Shown piece after piece: positions 10,290 through 20,675 of a stretch of DNA of 64,000 nt. How positions within the stretch are numbered: position 1 is the stretch's first letter; each line of letters opens with the position of its first letter. This DNA comes from Rhypophila decipiens (lineage: Eukaryota; Ascomycota; Sordariomycetes; Sordariales; Naviculisporaceae), in the NCBI GenBank assembly GCA_033297075.1, contig MU858045.1, forward strand, positions 620,001 to 684,000, read 5' to 3'. Both the position numbers and the translations under genes were made by a program. The notes below the pieces were generated by a model, which was not told the origin of the DNA, did no database searches, and saw only the letters and a program-made list of their open reading frames with translations.

Positions 10290-12165
10290 ATGGCAGAGCT
10301 TGACCCAGCAAGCGCAGCTCTACCGCCCCCTAAGCGTCGCCGGGTAGACGATGGCAGCGCCGACACAACACCCCGCTACAGCTCACCCTCCTCCGATACC
10401 CATCGCGACCCAATAAACAGTAGCAGAGATAATGACGAACCCAACATCACCGACAAGGGCTTATCGATACGACGTGGCCGGCCCCATGACCGATCAAGAA
10501 GTCGAAGCAGGAGCCGTAGCGCCAATGACGAGCGCAACCGATATCGCTCTGCATCGCCTTCAAGCTCTCGGCCGTCGAGATCAAGATCCCGGTCTCGCAG
10601 ACGCTCTAGAAGTCCCTACTCCTCCAGGTCTCGATCTCGATCACGGTCCCACTCGCGATCGCGATCTAGCTCAACCTCACGCAGGCGCCGACACAGCAAC
10701 TCACGTTCGCGCTCTTCCTCGTCCAGACCGAGCCCATCTCGCAGATTCTCACCCTCAGCTTTACAACTACCCCTCCAAGACGCAGAAACCACTCCGGAGC
10801 AACCACCTCCCCGCCCACCACTAAAACCTCGATACCGTCGCATACTTGAGCTCCGGGGCCACGAGCTCGCCGTCAGCCAGGTCCGTATATCTCCCGACGG
10901 AAAATGGATCGCTTCAGCTTCAGCCGACGGTACCGCCAGAATCTGGGACGCCCATACTGGCGAGCATCTCGAGACACTGGTCGGCCACATGCAAGGCATC
11001 TCTTGTATCGCCTGGGCACCCGACAGCAATACCCTCGCCACCGGTTCAGACGACAAGGCGATTCGATTGTGGGACCGGGTCACAGCCAGCCCCGCGCACT
11101 CAGATACCAATAAGGACGGTTCTGGACCACGAGGAGCTGCAAACGGCGTAGTCACGGGCGCAAGGGCCAAGAATGCGCGAGGCGGAGCGGCACTGGGCAC
11201 CAGGGTGGTGAGTACCAGGTGTAAAGGCCCTCTGCTGGGTCACCACAATTATGTGTATTGCTTGGCATTTTCGCCAAAGGGGAATATCCTCGCCAGCGGG
11301 AGCTATGACGAGGCCGTCTTCCTCTGGGACGTGCGGGCCGGGAGGCTCATGAGGAGCTTGCCGGCGCACAGTGACCCGGTCAGCGGCATCGACTTTTGCA
11401 GAGACGGGACATTGGTTGTTAGCTGTTCCACGGATGGGCTGATGTGAGTATATTTCTGGTGTGACCCGCTCCTTGAAGAACCGTGCTAACGCACTGCACT
11501 CCTCCAGCCGAATCTGGGACACTTCGACTGGCCAGTGTCTACGAACTCTCGTACACGAAGATAACCCGCCCGTTACGAATGTTTGCTTTAGCCCCAATGG
11601 CCGTTTCGTTCTAGCCTTCAGTCTTGACAGCTCCATTCGATTGTGGGACTTTGTGTCTGGGACCGTGAAAAAGACGTACCAAGGACACCTGAACAAGGGA
11701 TACTCAATAGGCGGAAGTTTTGCGGTTCTTCCAGAGGACGAAGACGATGCGGACGATCGTGAGCGAACGGAACAAGGTCAGATGGTGAAGAGATGCAAAT
11801 CATTTGTGGTATCGCCGAGCGAAGATGGGGACATTGTCCTTTGGGACGTTACAACCAAGGAAATCGTGCAGCGGCTCAAGAAGGTACATGACCAGATCTG
11901 TTTTTGGGTTGATGTGCGGGGTGATACCATGGTCAGCTCTGGGAACAATGGTGTGATAGTGGTTTTCAAGCATAAGCCGCCCAGGCGGGGAAAGGAGAAG
12001 AAACGAGAAGCGAATGGCGCAAACGGGCATGTTAATGGAGTCGCTGGAGAGGTCAACGTCGATGGACCCGTACCATATGAGACTGCGGCTGACAACGAGC
12101 TCCAACGTCAGGTCAAAGCCGAGGCTGGATCGCCCCCGGAGGACCTTAAGGAGGAACCTCTTTAG
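10290..12165 (+). CDS. SWD3: WD40 protein, Swd3/WDR5-like COMPASS subunit with RS-rich N-terminus
   Basis: WDR5/Swd3 is the propeller core of COMPASS, the H3K4 methyltransferase complex. Two exons encode 603 residues, with one intron at 11444-11507 (branch site GCTAACG). Residues 1-150 start MAELDPASAALPPPKRRRVDD, an NLS-like stretch. They then become an Arg-Ser-rich domain with many RSRS repeats, as in splicing factors. From about residue 185 WD repeats run to the C-terminus: LRGHELAVSQVRISPDGKWI, GSDDKAIRLWD, GHHNYVYCLAFSPKGNILA, CSTDGLIRIWDTSTGQCL and NGRFVLAFSLDSSIRLWDF. Low-complexity loops interrupt the blades. The tail is basic, then Ala/Gly/Glu-rich. The gene ends in UAG. Another nuclear WD40 protein remains possible, because the RS domain is not part of classical Swd3. 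Confidence 0.75.
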
Positions 12166-12380
12166 GGGGCACGACATCTCTCGGCTGCCAAACGGTTCTA
12201 CGTCATGTTGAATATGGAACCTTGGAGACAGCAAGATACCAGGCAGGCTTTAGGATAACCTGCGAGCCGATTCCTTCGCAGTCTGAATAAAGAATTGTAG
12301 CCGCATAAACTCCCAAACGCCTCGACATGCTCTTTTGGGCCGTTCTTCTTTTGATATCTTGATCAGGTCTCAACTCCTGC

Positions 12381-12847
12381 TCAGCTAGCTGAAGGAGGCT
12401 CTAGCACATCCACATCCATCTCCTCCATGACCTCTAGAACAAGAGACAAACTGTCCATGAATGAGTTCACAGCCACGCGAAGCATCCGGTTTGTCGCGGC
12501 CTTGTATTCTACCAGGAGGACGCTCTCTTCCGTTGAGGTCTTGTCATCCGGCGCAACAGTACTCAGCTCTCTGTGTACAAGCGGCGAGAGCTCCTTGTCG
12601 ACTCTGATGGCTTTCAAGGCGATGTTGGAGAGGCGCGCATCGGGAAACGGGAAGCGCAGCGTCCTGAAGTATCGTTAGCATGGTTGCGCAACCCTAGTCG
12701 ATGTCGTCAAGGTGGTCAGAGGCTTGGAAGATGGATCGGGGGCAGGTATGGCTCGACGAGGCGACATGGAGATTGATATTAACAGGGCAGTAATAGAAGA
12801 CATGGGTGAACTCACAAAGCACAAGGAAAGTCTGCATCGGTCGCCAT
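12381..12847 (-). CDS. PCC1: KEOPS/EKC complex subunit Pcc1
   Basis: Pcc1 is the small dimerising subunit of KEOPS, which makes t6A37 in ANN-decoding tRNAs and affects telomeres and transcription. Two exons encode 104 residues. Exon 1 (12816-12847) gives MATDADFPCA plus two bases. The intron at 12664-12815 has a CTAAC branch site near its acceptor. Exon 2 opens with LTLRFPFPDARLSNIALKAI, the family's first strand and helix. It continues with ELSPLVHREL and LLVEYKAATNRMLRVAVNSF, the hallmark Pcc1/CTAG-LAGE3 helix. The length suits the family. A reader of single ORFs would find only the C-terminal 78 codons. It is divergent from CDC14. Confidence 0.9.
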
Positions 12848-13849
12848 GGCGGCGGGATGTTTATAATTGTGTTAAGGGCGAAAACCGGCGTTCGGCCAAT
12901 ATTAGTATGTGTTATAGTCGGGCGATGGCATTCTGTCGGCAGGGGAGCAACAGCTGAGCATTCCAGCTTTCCCAGCGCTGACGTTGGTGGGGGAAGTTTG
13001 GTGGTGGTGCCGTTCCCGCCCCGATAAGATAACCAAATTCATGCGTGGGAGAGGGGCTGCGCCAAAAAGCCTTCTTCTCGAAAGCCAGCACCCGCAGTGG
13101 CTTCACTGGTTCGTCAACGCTACAGAAGTTGTCCAAAAATGGGCTGGTTGCCATGGCGACGGGCTAATGCAGGATAATGATTGGCTCGAGACCTCTGGGG
13201 CAAGGCACTCGTTTAGCGAACCCCTGAAGATTGACCGCGAGGCCCCGTGCCCAGGCTGTCCCCTGCAACAACAACAGAACGCTGGCTTGGCCCAGAGCTG
13301 GAAATCCAAAACACAGACCTGGTCGCTATGCTACAGCGGACAAACAAGGCATTTCTTTTAAGTACTGTACAGACCGGAAATACCGTTCTGGTCGCATGCT
13401 CTCCTTTTACCATTGACTTTTATTCTCAAGCATTGTTTGCTGGTTTGCATTTTGCCATCAGGCTTGTGCGTTGCATTAGTTGTTGTTCTTCACAGGTTCG
13501 CGAAGACTTCACACCGTCGAGAGCTCCATAACATCAACGCCGGCATTTGTTTTTGTTGTCGTTCTGACCGCCTCCCCATCCCTGCTCCGCCCCCCAGTCG
13601 CAAAAAACAAAAGCAAGGACAAAACACCAAACCCGCCCACCGTGAATTCCGGAGCAACTTCTTCGTCGCAAACAAGCAAAACAGCCATATCAACATCATT
13701 GAGCCGCACACGACTTAGGATCGCATCGCTACAACAACACAGCATACTCGCCACATGCTATTGCATAACAGTCAAAGTTAGACAGCGCAAACAATCTTAT
13801 CGACAGAGGCCAAGCTCTCGCAATAGGAATTGCGCAGAGTCACGTCACA
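12848..13849. promoter_or_regulatory. divergent promoter PCC1 / CDC14
   Basis: One kilobase separates the two start codons. It contains CGATAAGATAA at 13022-13032 and the reverse of CGATAAG at 13796-13802, the latter 48 bp upstream of the CDC14 ATG. The overlapping frames on both strands between 12900 and 13870 look noncoding. Confidence 0.5.
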
Positions 13850-16012
13850 ATGGCGCCCTCTTCTAGACACTCCAACAATCTGGGGCAGGTGATTGAGTAT
13901 ATCCCAGGTATGTTGTTTTGTTGCCTTGCCGCAAGCCAACGCAGTGTTTGTTTACTTCGGTCCAAACATGCGCCACTTCATCCACACTCGACGTCGGGCG
14001 GAAAGGCTAACTTTTGATCGCAAAACCTCAACAAAGACCGTCTGTACCTTGCATCCTATGTCAATGCGCCGGATGAAGACACCATCTTCCCCTACCCATC
14101 TCCTCCCGCGCCGCGCTCCCCCAGCAAGCGATCGCAAAGAGCAGTAGACGGAGCCGTGCCCGTGCAGAGCCTGGCAAACAGGAAACAACCATACTACTTC
14201 ACCGTTGACGACACCTTATTATACAATGCCTTCCATCACGACTTTGGCCCGCTCCACATCGGCCACCTCTACCGCTTTGCTCTGCAATTCCACGAGATCC
14301 TGGGCGCAAAGGAGAACAAGGACAGACCAGTTGTTTTCTACAGCAGAGCTGACCCGCGCAGCCGGGCCAATGCCTCGTGCCTCTTGGCATGCTACATGGT
14401 CCTGATCCAGTCGTGGCCACCACACTTGGCCCTGGCCCCCGTTGCGCAGGTCGATCCGCCCCTGATGCCGTTCAGAGATGCCGGATACAGTCAAGCAGAC
14501 TACGGCATCACGGTGCAGGATGTTGTCTACGGTGTGTGGAAAGCCAAAGAAGAAGGCTGCTGCGTGCTCGAGACGTTTGATCTCGACGAGTACGAGCGCT
14601 TCGAGCGGGTAGAACACGGCGACTTCAACTGGATCACGCCCAACTTCCTTGCTTTCGCTTCTCCCCAACACACGCCCGTCGCCCGCACACCAGAGGGAAC
14701 AGAGCAGTGGAACCTCCTCCCCAAGACGCTGACAGCCGTCGACGAGCACCCCACCTTACCACAGCCCTTCAAGAACGTCCTCAAGCATTTCTCGGAGCGA
14801 AACATTGGCCTGGTTGTGCGTCTCAACTCGGTGCTGTACAACCCATCATTCTTCGAGGCACTAGGCATCCAACACCTGGATATGATCTTTGAGGACGGAA
14901 CCTGCCCCAACATGGCCACGGTGCGGAAATTCATCCGCCTCGCCCACGAGACCATCACGGTCAAGAAGAAGGGCATAGCAGTGCACTGCAAAGCCGGCCT
15001 CGGCCGCACAGGCTGTCTCATCGGCGCCTACCTGATCTACCGCCACGGATTCACAGCCAACGAGATAATCGCCTACATGCGCTTCATGCGCCCCGGCATG
15101 GTCGTCGGCCCCCAGCAGCACTGGCTCCACATGAACCAGGGCACTTTCCGCGAGTGGTGGCACGAAGAGCGCATCGAGCGAAAGTTGAGAAAAGAAGCTG
15201 CCTTGGCTGCTGCTGCTGCGCAGAACCAACAGCCCAGCACGCCTATAAGGGCTATGCAACGCGCGAGCCTGGGACGGAGCAATAGTCGGACTTCTGGTGG
15301 TGGGAATACGGCCACCCCGCCACGGTCGGGACGGACACCCCTGGGCGAGATTGACGCCGACCATGCCTCCCGTGACAATACCATTGGTGTGCAGGAGGAT
15401 TATCTACCTGCGCCAACGCCGGGTCAGCCGAGGAAGACTGCTAGGAACCCGGATCGTCATCACCCCTATAGTCGGAGCAATGGGGGGCAGCTGCACACTA
15501 CGGTCGAGGAGACGGGTATGGAGGAGGAGCTGATTTCTATCCATCGGACTTCTCTGAACGGCGGCGGGGCCAGTGATCAGTCCGACGAGGAGCTTTATCT
15601 GAGAATGAGGACGACGCGCAAGGCATCTGCTTCTTTATCACCTGATAGACGAGGAGAGAGGTCCGTTAGTCATCACCAGATCTCATCGTCGAGTACTACT
15701 ACGACGACGGTATATCAGGCTGTCATTGATAATGACGCGTCTAATGATATCGAGAATATTGGCTCTGGCGCGGGGAGGACGGCCAAGAGTCCGGAGAGTA
15801 ACTTGAAGCGCGCTAGCTCGGCAAGTGGTGTGCTGACCAAGGTGCGTGGGAACCACCCGGGCAGTGCGAAGCGTGGTGGTGCCAACGCTGCTGGTGGTGC
15901 TGCTGTTCCTGCTGCGGGTGTGAGGAAGACGAGCGGGCGGGTGGGGAGCGTTAGTGCCGCTTCTACGTCGGCTGCTGCTATCTCTACTGCTAGGAAGGTC
16001 AGTGGGCTTTAG
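13850..16012 (+). CDS. CDC14: CDC14 dual-specificity protein phosphatase
   Basis: Cdc14 removes phosphate from Cdk sites (Ser-Pro) and drives mitotic exit, cytokinesis and septation; it shuttles between nucleolus, spindle and septum. Two exons encode 677 residues. The first is only 58 nt (MAPSSRHSNNLGQVIEYIP plus one base), followed by a 129-nt intron (13908-14036, branch GGCTAAC). The second starts DRLYLASYVNAPDEDT. The N-terminal non-catalytic phosphatase-like domain runs to about residue 240. The catalytic domain has the P-loop HCKAGLGRTG (nucleophile Cys337, Arg343), the general-acid loop before it, and GMVVGPQQHWLH after it. The C-terminal 250 residues are Ser/Thr/Arg-rich and disordered, the usual Cdk-regulated tail. 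The stop is UAG, 4 codons before a UGA. Confidence 0.97.
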
Positions 16013-16431
16013 GAATGCTGGTGATTATTTGCCTATCTTGGTTGTCTCTGTCTGTCTTCTCTGGCTTATTATTGTCCTTTGGATGATGATTACCGGCTGG
16101 CACAAGAATAATTGTCTGGATTAATGTTGTTTTTTGTTTATGGATGGGTCTTTCTTGTTCTCCTCACTGGATGGGCTTGATTCGCATGGCATGACATGGC
16201 ATGGCATTGGCATTCACGAAACAAAGAAACAGTTGAAGAGGGAGAAACAAAAAAAAACAAATTTCCAAGAGGAGTTTTGGGTGGCTGGCTGGGTGGTTAT
16301 GGGCGGAGTTTACCAGGTGGTTGGGTGGGTTGGGTTGGTTGGATGATTCTGGATTGGGTTTCAGCAAGTTACTGCATTGTATTGCATGATGAGCCCGACC
16401 TTGTTATGATGACGATGATGAATGCCGGTTT

Positions 16432-16473
16432 CTTTTTCTTTTTCTTTTTCTTTTTCTTTTTCTTTTTCTTTTC
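16432..16473. repeat. TTTTTC microsatellite
   Basis: About seven tandem copies of the hexamer TTTTTC form a pure pyrimidine tract in the CDC14 3' flank. Boundaries are approximate. Confidence 0.8.
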
Positions 16474-16870
16474 TCTGCTCGCAGACCTGTTGTTTGGTCT
16501 TGGGGCATGTTTTTCAACCGACCGACTGACTGGATTACCCGACTATTCGGGGTGGTTCCCGTGCTGATACTGACACTGACGACAATCACCAACTATCTTC
16601 TCGCCGATTCCGGGGCGGTTAGCTTCACAAGGCTGGTGGTTTGTGAGGGCGGAGTGGTTAGTTGGCGATGGAAGGATGATGTATAATTATTTTGATGGGA
16701 TGGTCGATCAGTTATTAGTTAGTCAAGCTGGGGTGGTTCAGTTGGTTCTTTCTTGTTGTTGTTTCTCGGGTATCATGTCTTGTTTACTGTTATGTTTAGT
16801 GTTTATTGTTATTCTAGTTTTTGTTTTTGCTGTTCATTCATCAATCATCCTTTGCCTTGATTTAGTCGTG

Positions 16871-16918
16871 CTTGCTTTGTTCTTTGTCGTCTTGCTTTGT
16901 TCTTTGTCGTCTTGCTTT
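16871..16918. repeat. 20-bp tandem repeat, 2.4 copies
   Basis: The unit CTTGCTTTGTTCTTTGTCGT is present twice head to tail and begins a third time (CTTGCTTT). It lies about 510 bp upstream of the kinase start codon. No function is evident. Confidence 0.85.
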
Positions 16919-17431
16919 CTCGTGCTGCATGGTGCTTCGTTCTTGCCTTTTATTTTTTGCTGGATATTAAGCCCCCTTTTTAAGGGGTCGTTGGATTTCG
17001 GGAAGGAAGCTGTGAGTGGCGACTGCATGGAAGGAAGGAAGTGTTGGTTTATAACTCAGGAAGGAGGATGGAAGGTTGACTGCATACTTACCTTCAGTAA
17101 TTTACATGGTATTCCAACGCTTGACATGTCTTGGGTGAAAAGTCGAGAGTAGTAATGATGGCCACTTTTAGAACTTGCTCAAACCACGGAAGGAGCCAGT
17201 GCTCCGAGGGAAGGTGCCGACTCGCCACCTTCTCAACCACGCCCACAGTATACATCCCAAGATCCCGACCGTCTTTCACTTGTACTCAGTTACCACCACT
17301 ACCGTCTCCCATCATCATCATCATCTACTACGACACCCCGCCACGCCCACTGCTTCATTCCCGCATACATGTCTTAGTATCTTATCCGCCACAGACCTCC
17401 TGTTATTCGACGGCCAGGGGCGCGAGACGAC

Positions 17432-20400
17432 ATGAAGAGAAAACTGGTTGCAGAGCCGAGCCAACCCTCGGTGGCCATCTCTCCACAGCACAGCGCCAGA
17501 CCCGAGCTAAGCTCTGACCCACGGCTTGCTACTCGACGGGATGGGAACTCTTCTCGTCCATCAAAGCTCCGTCGTCACGGGACCTGGCTCCTCTCCGCTC
17601 TCAGGTCGTTGACTAACAGTGGTGAGTCCCAGCTGATGCATTTCCCCTGAGACTCGTTTTAACATATGCCTGCCAACTTCAGCGTCGGATCGATCGGTTG
17701 CCGACCTCCAAAGAGATCTTCTGGCATCTACAGAGACCCTAACTAGGGTGCCGGCATCAAGATCAGTCGTTGCAAATGGCCTGACGAGGATGACGAGCAC
17801 CCTTTTCCGAACTCCCAAGGAGCCTACTGTCATTCGTCGTCCGAGTTCGACCCGAATACCGGTCGCAGAGCCGTTTCGATCTTTGAATACGCTCCATCCT
17901 CTAGACGAGCCGCTGACATCGTTCCCGACTCCCGACTCGTCCCCCGGGTCCAGCCAGAATAGCAAATCCAACAGCAATCCACTCACAAATACAATCAACT
18001 CGGCCAACGGCTCGACTGGCGCCACTTCGCTGGATTCCATCTTCCATGCATCATCCGTGGCAAGTATCCCCAAGGACGCCAGTGTCATGGGGTCTGAAAG
18101 ACCACAGCAGTTGATCCAGTCCTCCCGTCAGGGCGGCAGTCGACGCAACCCCACCCAGTCGAGCCCGGACAGCAACTTGACTACAATACAGGAGACAGTG
18201 GTTGATCAATGCTCGCCCAGCGTACTTACTGTTGAGCGTGCTGCGGCTGCCAAGATATATCTCGAGACATACTTCAACCAAGTCTTGACACCTGGGCCCA
18301 GTCCTCGAGACATCCGTCTTCGTTTGTTGGAGGTAGATCTTTTCAACTACTACGGCACAGAATCCCTCACTGCTCCAGAGCTAGAAGCAATCCATATGGA
18401 CTTTTGTCGCCGTGAGACTGATCATCTACGCGAAACAAGAGTCATGAAAACACGAACCATGTGCGCCATGGCGGCTAAAAGGGGCAACCCTAAAGCATCG
18501 CTGTGCGAAGACTACGAAGTTCTCAAGATCCTCGGCAAGGGCAGCTTTGGAGTGGTCAGGCTCGTTCAGGAGAAAGCCTGCCTTGCGTCGGGCAGCTGTC
18601 CCCCGGATGGTTGGTCACAGGGGCAGCGAGTTTATGCCATGAAAGTAATTCGCAAGTCGTGCATGCTGAGGACTAGTCAGGAAGCTCACTTGAGGGCGGA
18701 AAGAGACTTCCTCGTCGCCTCTGAGGGCTCCAGATAGTAAGCCCCGACATCAAATACTTGTCTATACCGTCACACTAATTCTGTCGTTTAGGATTGTGCC
18801 GCTCATCGAGAGCTTCGAAGACATCTCCAATCTTTACCTGGTTATGGAATACATGCCAGGCGGTGACTTTCTCGGTCTCCTCATCCGAGAGAATACGATA
18901 CATGAATCCGTCGCAAGATTCTATGTTGCTGAAATGGTTCTATGCGTGGAAGCCGCGCATGCTCTCCAATGCATTCATCGCGACATCAAACCTGACAACT
19001 TTCTAATCTCGGCGTCAGGACACCTCAAGATTGCTGATTTCGGGCTGGCATTCGATGGCCATTGGTCTCACGACACTTCTTACTACAACAGCCATCGGTA
19101 CAGTCTTCTGAAAACGCTAGGCATCAATGTCCAAGGCGATCAGCAGGACAAGGAAGAGCTTCGCAGACTACAGGCTACCGGCAAGAATGCAAGTTACCTC
19201 ACGGCGGCCATGGGCAGGCATGCTCCTTCCTCTCATGACGGCGAGCCGCTTTTGAACTGGCGCAATCGCTGCGGTAATCGTACTTCGGCCATGAGTGTGG
19301 TTGGCACCAGCCAGTACATGGCCCCTGAGGTAATCGAAGGCAAGAGCTACGACGGAAGGTGCGACTAGTGGAGCATCGGTGTAATTCTGTACGAGTGCCT
19401 TTACGGTCATACCCCATTTCTCGCTGAAGAGGGCCGGCAGGCGACGAAACAGAAGATCATCGTAAGTGTGTCCACATGCCGACCTCTCTGCTATGACGCT
19501 GATTGCCCTTATCGCATGTCTAGAAACACAAGGAGACATTTCGATTTCCTTCGCGGCCACAAGTATCTCATCGATGCCAGCATCTAATTTCGTCCTTGAT
19601 TCGAGATAAGGAGATTCGCCTATGCTCGGAGCGTTATCGTCTAAAAGATTTGGCCACGGCAGCCACGAACGCAGGACCGAGTTTGACAGCAAACAACTAT
19701 GGGACCCGAGAAAGGCAGCAAGAATCATTTCACGATTTTGCCGGTTGCTATGTCTTTCCTCAGGATGCCGAGGAGATCAAGGCACACAAGTGGTTCAGCG
19801 ACATATCATGGGAGCAGCTGCATCAGACGAAGCCGCCTCTTGTGCCCCATCTCAGTGCTCAAGATGACACGCGTTACTTTGATGACGAGGAAGACATCAG
19901 TGATTGGAGTGAGACCGGCTCGTCAGAGGATGACTCTCAAGGAGAAGAATGTGAGCAGCGTGGTCTCAATGACGAGAACCAACTGTATCCAGGCGCGCCA
20001 CCTAACAGCTCCCCGTCTTATTTTAACCCGCCACGGCCGCCACCCCCAACTCTGGACAGCAATCATAACGTAGCCGGAGGAACCCCACAGGTCAAGGAAC
20101 AGCCTGCTCTCTCGCGCCAGAGACTAGAAGAAGCACAGATGGCCCTGCGGGCCTTTCGTCCAAGTGTGCAGCAATGGGCACTGGAAGCGATTGCTCAACC
20201 TTATGACCTCAACCGCCTCAGAGACCTCGATTGCCGGATCGACCGTATACACGGCCTCGGAATGGCAGAAAAAACCATGCTGCGGCAATTCTTGAGAGTG
20301 TTTGGGCGCAAGGACCGCCGGCGGGCACGGGACCGACTTCTGCGAGATCAAAACACCAAGGGCCTAGTCATGGAAGAACGCAAAAGGAATGCCTTTGTTA

Positions 20401-20675
20401 GATATACATGGCGTCGGATGCGTCCTCCTGGCCTGGTGGACCATAACCTCTGGCAAAATTCGAGTCAAGCAGTGGAGGGGACTTACGCTGTTGACACTTT
20501 GAGTGATGCTGGGATAAGTGACGAGTTTGAGAATCTGATACACGCTGAGGCAATGAGGATGGAATGGGAAAGCATCCGGGCGGGTGCTCAGCAGGGCCAT
20601 GATGGGTTTCTCGGCTGGGGGGATCAACATGTGGCCATCCCGGCAATGCAAAGGGGGCGAATGAGTTGGAGATGA
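17432..20675 (+). CDS. NDR-family Ser/Thr kinase with two in-frame UAG codons (probable PUK1/STK-21 orthologue)
   Basis: This is an AGC/NDR-type protein kinase. Four exons, with introns at 17622-17682, 18737-18791 and 19462-19523, give 1022 codons. Residues 1-320 are Ser/Thr/Pro-rich. A helical region beginning AAAKIYLETYFNQVLT resembles the Mob-binding N-terminus of NDR kinases. The kinase domain is complete: GKGSFGVVR, YAMKVIRK (catalytic Lys), HRDIKPDNF, IADFGLAF, a long NDR-type insert, and YMAPEVIEG. Two UAG codons interrupt it: codon 415, split by intron 2, where NDR kinases have Trp (SR-W-IVPL), and codon 607 in the D-W-W-SIGVILYE motif. UGG at both restores the family sequence. The frame downstream stays open for 415 codons with conserved C-lobe and AGC-tail features. 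I infer A-to-I mRNA editing in sexual tissue, as reported for Fusarium PUK1 and Neurospora stk-21. A pseudogene is the alternative. Without editing the product is 414 residues and lacks most of the kinase domain. Confidence 0.85.
18725..18744 (+). promoter_or_regulatory. predicted pre-mRNA hairpin around first UAG and 5' splice site
   Basis: GGGCU (18725-18729) pairs perfectly with AGCCC (18740-18744). The 10-nt loop CCAGAUAGUA contains the UAG adenosine (18736) and the GU of the donor site. The 3' arm is intronic, so the hairpin exists only before splicing. Pairing is seen in the sequence; the editing role is inferred. Confidence 0.5.
18735..18792 (+). other. candidate recoding site 1: UA|G codon split by intron 2
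   Basis: Exon 2 ends in TA (18735-18736) and exon 3 begins with G (18792), so the spliced codon is UAG. The unspliced RNA also reads UAG here. NDR kinases have Trp at this place. A-to-I change at 18736 would give UGG. Confidence 0.75.
19358..19377 (+). promoter_or_regulatory. predicted mRNA hairpin around second UAG
   Basis: GGUGC (19358-19362) pairs with GCAUC (19373-19377) through four Watson-Crick pairs and one G-U pair. The 10-nt loop GACUAGUGGA presents the UAG adenosine (19367). The geometry matches the first site. The role in editing is inferred. Confidence 0.5.
19366..19368 (+). other. candidate recoding site 2: in-frame UAG at kinase D-W-W-S motif
   Basis: The codons read GAC TAG TGG AGC, between 'YDGRCD' and 'WSIGVILYECLYG'. 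NDR/AGC kinases have Trp or Tyr in this position. UGG after editing of adenosine 19367 restores D-W-W-S. Confidence 0.8.

Larger units (their letters stand above)
16013..17431. other. CDC14 3' flank and kinase promoter, repeat-rich
   Basis: There is no recognisable gene. The strand is T-rich and simple-sequence-rich, with a TTTTTC microsatellite and a 20-bp tandem repeat. The 169-codon frame at 16643-17152 is made of this low-complexity DNA and is rejected. The kinase promoter and 5' UTR lie at the right end. Confidence 0.55.

Noticed and set aside
16643..17152. 169-codon plus-strand frame after CDC14
   Set aside because: It is built from T-rich low-complexity DNA and a 20-bp tandem repeat, so its hydrophobic look is a by-product of composition.
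17432..20675. Kinase gene as a RIP-damaged pseudogene
   Set aside because: TGG to TAG fits RIP (CpA to TpA on the other strand). However, RIP hits duplicated DNA densely, and here only two changes occur, both at Trp, with all catalytic motifs intact.
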